Below the pieces are notes generated by a model that was not told the DNA's origin, searched no databases, and saw only the letters and a program-made list of their open reading frames with translations. 64,000 bases of DNA, from NCBI GenBank assembly GCA_007844125.1, contig CM017557.1, positions 66,438,603 to 66,502,602 on the forward strand. The letters run 5' to 3'. This stretch comes from Sinonovacula constricta (lineage: Eukaryota; Mollusca; Bivalvia; Cardiida; Solecurtidae). Positions within the stretch are counted from its first letter, which is position 1. Each line of letters begins with the position of its first letter. Position numbers and translations under genes: made by a program. Below, in pieces: positions 59,051 through 64,000 of this stretch.

Positions 59051-59812
59051 GCGAAAGAAATATTAAGAAAATGACATTGGTTGCCTCGCCTTGACATTGC
59101 ATGTGAACTTGGTAAATTTGTAAGATGATTTGTGCCAACTGTAATATATATTTTCTACATCAATTATTTATTCTGTTGACACTGAATAACATATGGTATC
59201 TATATTTATAAGATCTGACCTTGGAGAAAGACTTATGTACAAAACAGCCGCTTGGGACTCTATCTGCTGCAGTATGTCTGTATCTATTGATTTAATTTAC
59301 CTAACAACTTGATTTATTATTTCTTTCTAAGCCTATTTCATTCTTTTACAACAATTGTTATTTGTAGGCATCTTGCTCTGTATGCATTGGTTATTTTTTG
59401 TAAGTTTACTTTTTGGACCATATGCGGTTATTTATGTGTAGATTACATTTGTAGGCTAGTGGTCACTTGCATTGATTTGTAGGTTCTAGACAAATGCATA
59501 TACCCACTATGATGGTGGTGCTTACATTTGTGTGTTCATTATACAAGACATTTGATGGATTTATTTGAAGGTCACCAGCAGTTGTATTATGTATTTTTTG
59601 TTTGTGTATGCAACCAACAGAAATATCCATTAAGTAGACATTGCATATGCATTTGTATGTGATTTGTTGTTATTGCTTTGACAAAAAAGCACTTGTGGGC
59701 ACTTATTATATTCATTCATTATGTTTGTTTTCCTTTTGCTCCATCAAAGCTAATGAGGCTCTGCAGGACAAAATACTTGGCAAAATAAGTCTCTCCTTTC
59801 AGCATCATTGTA
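59051..59812. other. Unassigned stretch
   Basis: Nothing recognised. Confidence 0.5.
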
Positions 59813-60279
59813 AGCTCAGCCAAATGTGCTCATGGTAAGCTTTTCTGATTGCCTTTCATCTGTCTTAATGTTTGTCTCCCAATTAAATCTTGAATGAATT
59901 TGAAACTGGGTCATGTTTGGCCAGAAAGTAGGTCACTGGGTCAAATTTTATAAAAATGTGAAGAAGGCCACGTCTGTGGCCTATTCTTCACCAAAATTGG
60001 TCAAAATGTGTGTCAGGATGAAGTTTGAATAAGTTCAAAACTGGGTCATCTGAGTTTTTAAAAGTAGGTCACTAGGCCAAATCATTAAACAATCTTGTGA
60101 ACAGCCTAAAAGAGCCTAATGTTCACATGATTGTACCAGAATCTTTGTCTGCATGGAATCTTTGAGGTTTTACTTTATGTAAGGATTTGCTTAGCTAAAA
60201 CCTTGCAATCACTAGATTTAAAGAATACTGAAGGTCAGGGGTTTTATGTTAGTGAATTGGGGCCATCATGGTCACTTAT
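59813..60279 (+). mobile_element. CACCTGAGC element (family H), old copy
   Basis: agctcagccaaatgtgctcatggtaagc is the eroded 5' hairpin. Internal 'aactgggtcatg..agtaggtcactgggtcaaat' units follow, and the end is ggggccatcatggtcactta. Confidence 0.7.
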
Positions 60280-60454
60280 TTTTTCTCCCCATTTTACACC
60301 TAGATAGTTCTCTGTTGTTTGTAAAAAAAAGAGTAACATAATGCCTCACATAATTGACTGTTGTTATGGTAACTACATGTATTTGTGAATTTAACATTAT
60401 CCACAATGGTAAATGTGGCAGAAGTAACAGATAGGGTAATTTAATAGTTTGCTT

Positions 60455-60606
60455 AACTTTCAGGCAGCTATTCATGTATTTATAAGGCTTAGTGTAAATC
60501 CAGATCAGTCTCTGTTTATGAGTATATCAACCCAGACGTGTAACATATATAATATTAAAGAAAAAATAATGAGACTTTTGCATGGGTTTATAACAAAATG
60601 TAGCAA
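60455..60606 (+). mobile_element. Foldback repeat family P, internally deleted
   Basis: caggcagctattcatgtatttataaggctta, gtaaatccagatcag, then directly the 3' half (gagtatatcaacccagac .. gcatgggtttataacaaaatgtagcaa) seen at 30083-30302. The second arm is missing. Confidence 0.68.
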
Positions 60607-62084
60607 ACTATGTGTTAAATCTTGAAGGCAGATAGTTTTAACACTGCCATTGGACCAGTGCTGTGAAATGTGAGATTAGCAACTCCTAATAAGCTCTGTT
60701 AATTCTGAACTTGCATCAAAATATAGAGTGTGTACAACTTTATAAATCTTGGTCTTATCAATGTCCTTTATATAAAAAATTTAAAATTGGCTTTATCTGA
60801 TATTGAAATATAATTATCTTAATTAAACTTTAAAAAAAATTATTCAGATTTGAAGATGAAAGCATTTAGCATGTTTATACTGCCAAGTGCGGATATTTCC
60901 GACTACTTGGGGTCAGTTGTGCTTTGACAATGTTGGTGTGTGACTAAATTACATCAATTAAAGACAAACATATTTTATAGAATGGTGTAATCTGCTATAT
61001 ATCTTTAAAGAACCTTAAATTCAACAACAACAAAAGACTACAACAAGCAAACAATAACAACAGGGATATGTTTCCATTAGGGTCCACACTGTCTTCTGGC
61101 AATGGTCTGGCTGACAGAGATGAATCGGAGTAATTGCCCTCTATGAAAAACAATACTGTGAAAAGAGCCTAGCACATGTATACTTAAGACCAGTGTTCAG
61201 AGGAGAGGAGAGTGTATTGACTTCATCCTGATGGTCGTTTTATAGCTTTCACACTGTTGTCTAAGAAGAATATCAAATCCCATTTGCATTCTATTTGCTT
61301 TGTAACAAGACCAAAATAGTTGTATTTAGAAGCTTAAAAAAACCACAACCCACCAAGGTCAAATTATTTTAGGCTTTAAGGTTTTATCAATTTTTGAGGC
61401 AGCTGAGCATATTACACTGCTCTGCAGAAATCTAAGATTTTCAGATTTAATAAGAGTTGTATTTTATTCTGGTCCCTCTTTTTGTCTGCTTGTCATAAAT
61501 ATGTTGGAAGTCTTATGGGTGCTTGTCAGGAGTGCATTACTACCTATCTGTTTGATCTTGATGTTCCTTGTACTTTTATTTATTTGTGTGATGTCATAAA
61601 ATTTGATCTTGATAGTTCCTCGAACTTTTATCTATCCATATAATGTTTTGAAAATTTTATCCATCAGTGTACTTAAAATACTGAAAACACAATAAAGACA
61701 AGTCAATGTCATCTGACTGAAGGTTAATAACTCTTGCACATGCAATTTATGGGCATTTGTATTTGGGTGTTCTTTTCTTGAAGCAAATAAAAGCAAAAAA
61801 GAAAACTCATTATTATAACTTATTTCCTTTATTGTCCTAAGAGTGTCAAATAAGTGTAAAACTGACTTTGTATGTTCTACATTTCTAAAACAACTTGCAA
61901 ATTAAAAGGTCTTGTTACAAATATCAAAGGCAATCCTGATAAGAACAAGCCAATACAATATCAGGCAGGATGAAAGGGATTTAGCATTAGAACAACTTAT
62001 CTGAAGATTGGCATCATTTTCAGCTCATATACTTCAATGACAGTAAGCTTGATGACTTGATGGAATTCCTATTGCATCAGATGT
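60607..62084. other. Unassigned AT-rich stretch
   Basis: Nothing recognised on either strand. Confidence 0.5.
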
Positions 62085-62285
62085 TATCTCTTATCCTGCC
62101 TGGCATGATTTGTTTAGAATTAGGGAAATAGACTATATACAGATAATCCTGCTCCATCTGGAAGTTACCTGATCAGGATCTGCTATTTGCTGATGAGTCT
62201 CAAAATATATATTGTTACATTTCCATGAAGGTGCTAGCAAACTTAGGTTTTACATTGTTTATAGATAGATATAGCATGATACGGG
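62085..62285 (+). mobile_element. Foldback repeat family P, last copy before the exon
   Basis: cttatcctgcctggcatgat, cctgatcaggatctgctatt, tgctgatgagtctc. It ends near atagcatgatacgg, about 75 bp before the exon. Confidence 0.55.
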
Positions 62286-62340
62286 TGTCGTTGTGATCAA
62301 GTTACAAGCACTATATTAAATGGTGTAATAATGATCTGTT

Positions 62341-62360
62341 TTCTCTGTGTCTCATTTCAG
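62341..62360 (+). other. Splice acceptor of the exchanger exon
   Basis: A pyrimidine-rich run (ttctctgtgtctcatttcag) ends in the AG that precedes the open CBD2 frame. The reading frame that matches the exchanger starts immediately afterwards, which fixes this boundary. Confidence 0.88.
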
Positions 62361-62461
62361 GAAGACAATTAAGGTCCGTATCTTTGATGATGAGGAGTAT
62401 GAGAAGACTGAGGACTTCTTTGTGGAACTTGGTGAACCATACTGTGTCAGAAAAGGCTCAG
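62361..62461 (+). CDS. Internal exon of a sodium/calcium exchanger (SLC8/NCX/Calx family), CBD2 segment
   Basis: The exon is bounded by a pyrimidine-rich acceptor ending ttcag and a strong donor (cag/gtaagg). Its first base completes an upstream codon, 33 full codons follow without a stop, and the last G opens a codon finished in the next exon. The protein reads KTIKVRIFDDEEYEKTEDFF then VELGEP and ends in a basic RKGS stretch. The IxDDEEYEKxxxFFxxLGEP pattern is the part of the second Calx-beta domain (CBD2) in the large cytosolic loop of the plasma-membrane Na+/Ca2+ exchanger, where acidic residues bind regulatory Ca2+. In vertebrate NCX1 and fly Calx, this position is coded by mutually exclusive exons that tune Ca2+ regulation. 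The core is A-like and the basic end recalls vertebrate exon B, so I do not assign A or B. The remaining exons, including the large one for the first membrane segments, lie outside the window. The family call is firm; orthology to a particular paralogue is not. Confidence 0.92.
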
Positions 62462-62467
62462 GTAAGG
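62462..62467 (+). other. Splice donor of the exchanger exon
   Basis: GTAAGG follows CAG, a near-consensus U2 donor. Reading on past it gives an unrelated sequence, consistent with the exon ending here. Confidence 0.88.
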
Positions 62468-62519
62468 AGGGAACACAAGCTGCAGCTCTATCAGTGCTTT
62501 GATATTTTCTTACATATAA

Positions 62520-62730
62520 ATGTTTTATTCTTAGGAGAAATTTTAGTATGTGTGAATTTTCTTAACTACCATGCTTTATTATTATAACAGACTATAATGT
62601 GTGTATATTTTATTACAGCAAGCTTTATTCTAAGGAGAAACTGCATTTTATGTATATTTTCTTATAGCATTTCTATTTTTTAGGTGAAGCTGTAGTATTT
62701 GTTTATATCCTTAAAGTCTGATTTTATACT
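62520..62730. repeat. Degenerate repeat just downstream of the exon
   Basis: Three variants of 'tattctaaggagaaactg .. tatgtatattttctta' start near 62527, 62627 and 62684; spacing is uneven. Confidence 0.5.
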
Positions 62731-63394
62731 TTGTAAAACTTTGATATGTGTATATTTTCTTTAACATGTAGCTGTGTCTTATTTTTAGGTGACCAAAGTA
62801 CACATACACTCTCTTACAGCCAGGGTTAATAAGAATGATTGTGACTTGACTCCTGAGACTAAGTCCTTGAATAGTTTTAGTCTCAGACCTTGACCTGAAG
62901 GAAAATAGCTTTAAATTGATTGCGGAGTTTAAATTATATGCTTGCTAAGTTCAAAGATATAATTGTATGATGCATATTAAGCGTTTGTATTGTTTGCAGA
63001 ATGCCTGTACAGTCATCTTAATGTTAAACGTTGGTTATGTATGTTTTTCCTTTGTATATCCAGTGGAATCCTTACATTGCATCATTTAATCCTTAAATCG
63101 CAACTGAAAAATTATAGTTACAAAGATTTTTCAGGTATATATTTATTATATTTCTTATGTTATGACATCTTAAATAGTTAAGGTCATCTGAATGTTGTGA
63201 TATTTTTATTGTTCAGGTCAGCTGACTATGTATTGAACATTTCTTGACAGTGATATGTTTTTTGCCATTCAGTCATAATAGATTGCATTCCCATTTCTGC
63301 CCTCTGCCATTTTAGGCATTGTCCAGCATTGTCATGCCATCCTATTATAGTGTAATGTCATGTAGCCTCATGTTATTTTATAATCATTGCAGTC
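62731..63394. other. Unassigned intron sequence
   Basis: No second CBD2 exon was found here; nothing else recognised. Confidence 0.5.
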
Positions 63395-63480
63395 ATCGTC
63401 GGTTATCCCCCATTACATTACTCCGCTATGCTGCGTATGGAGTGTAACGGAAGAAAGTACTGTGGTTGCCGACATTGCAT
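63395..63480. repeat. CpG-containing foldback
   Basis: gtcggttatccc .. ttactccgcta and tatggagtgtaa .. gttgccgac are nested imperfect inverted repeats around tgctgcg. CpG is locally high against an AT-rich background. Nature unknown. Confidence 0.45.
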
Positions 63481-63546
63481 TGCTGTGTGCATGCTGCTAA
63501 TTTAGGAAGGCTCAGTGTCTACAATTGTATTTACTGTAGTAGATTA

Positions 63547-64000
63547 ACGGTCATATCTGACATTTTGGACCAATTCTTTTTTCTCTCATGCAACCAAATA
63601 AATGTTTATTTATGCCCTGCATTTTTGTGAAAAGGAGAGAATAACAACTTCCTTTTTATTAGAAATAGGCATTTCATATCCACGCCACACTGCACAGTTA
63701 GCTTTTTTAAAGTAAGAAAATCGCTTACTTTTGATATCACGTTACATGACATTCAGGGTAATTAGCTCTAACGTCGATATTTATTTTTAGCTGAAATTCC
63801 ATTCATGCTGGTTTATTGATTTGGATTTAATGAACATTTAGCGTGATAATTCTCATCATTTGTACTATATAACAATATGGGTAATCTTATGATTGCCTTC
63901 GCTTAAACTAAAGTATAAGTATTTGCAGCAATTATGTCCATGTTTTTACAGAACAGGGTAATATGTTGTTAGATATAGGCAAACTGTCAGATACCACCGT
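63547..64000 (+). mobile_element. MITE family D, both termini present
   Basis: Left acggtcatatctgacatttt and right aaactgtcagataccaccgt are inverted termini with a few mismatches; length is about 454 bp. The body has ccacgccacactgcacagtt. The right terminus coincides with the end of the window, so the flanking duplication cannot be checked. Confidence 0.83.

Larger units (their letters stand above)
1..62360 (+). other. Probable giant intron (or intron plus upstream flank) of the SLC8-like gene
   Basis: The exon at 62361 is internal, so coding sequence must exist upstream. I found no second IxDDEEYE segment, no membrane-segment exon and no other protein-coding exon before it. If nothing was missed, the intron exceeds 62 kb. 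Its content is AT-rich and full of non-autonomous mobile elements. Very short exons, or a non-coding first exon near 1-2 kb, could have escaped notice. Confidence 0.6.

Noticed and set aside
58834..59094. Frame with ADPDQTAPSR..LIWIYTFC
   Set aside because: The peptide comes from the palindromic family P repeat; similar DPDQ phrases appear at 5610-5831 (minus) and 28354-28590 over other copies.

Overview
The window looks like AT-rich intronic DNA from an animal genome, most likely a bivalve mollusc. I see no prokaryotic gene organisation and no open reading frame above 142 codons. The taxonomic guess rests on the repeat landscape: tRNA-headed SINEs ending in a 'gataaaccc...AAAC' tail, elements opening with 'agctcacctgagc', and 'aaggtcaaggtcac' elements all resemble molluscan repeats as I remember them. 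This is inference, not a database match.

One coding feature is convincing. A 101-nt internal exon at 62361-62461 on the + strand has consensus splice sites on both sides. It encodes a KTIKVRIFDDEEYEK..FFVELGEP stretch, which is the Calx-beta 2 (CBD2) segment of the sodium/calcium exchanger (SLC8/NCX, Calx in flies). It corresponds to the position of the mutually exclusive exons A/B in vertebrate NCX1. No other exchanger exon was found, so nearly all of 1-62360 is probably one very large intron, or the intron plus its upstream neighbourhood, and 62462-64000 is the start of the next intron.

Layout. 1-2100 has more CpG than the rest and carries two GTCACGTGAC palindromes and an NRF1-type GCGCATGCGC palindrome, so it is a promoter or enhancer candidate. 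2.1-14 kb is mostly unassigned AT-rich DNA with a few repeats and a (TA)n tract. 14.3-15.5 kb is a 24-bp minisatellite with a 240-bp higher-order period. 16.8-18.7 kb holds two 'CACCTGAGC' elements. 20.3-25.6 kb is a dense cluster: SINEs with target-site duplications, an element with 346-bp internal repeats, and a MITE nested in a CACCTGAGC element. 26-29 kb carries tRNA-headed SINEs. 31-32.1 kb has two tandem arrays, the second with seven 82-bp units. 33-50 kb is repeat-sprinkled. 51-52 kb holds an inverted pair of MITEs. 56.8-57.9 kb is a piggyBac-type element with perfect 13-bp inverted termini inside TTAA. 63.5-64.0 kb is another MITE of the 51-kb family.

The commonest repeat is a foldback element, here called family P, built around an imperfect palindrome of the type gtgtagatccagatcag...ctgatcaggatctacac. 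About two dozen copies, in both orientations, are scattered from 3.3 to 62.3 kb. Transcription through this intron would place many short hairpins in the pre-mRNA.

I did not find a gene cluster, RNA gene, CRISPR array or other recognisable new system. The value of the window is one exon of a known gene and a well-preserved set of non-autonomous mobile elements. Repeat family names (SINE A-C, H, D, F, G, K, P) are labels of convenience used only here.
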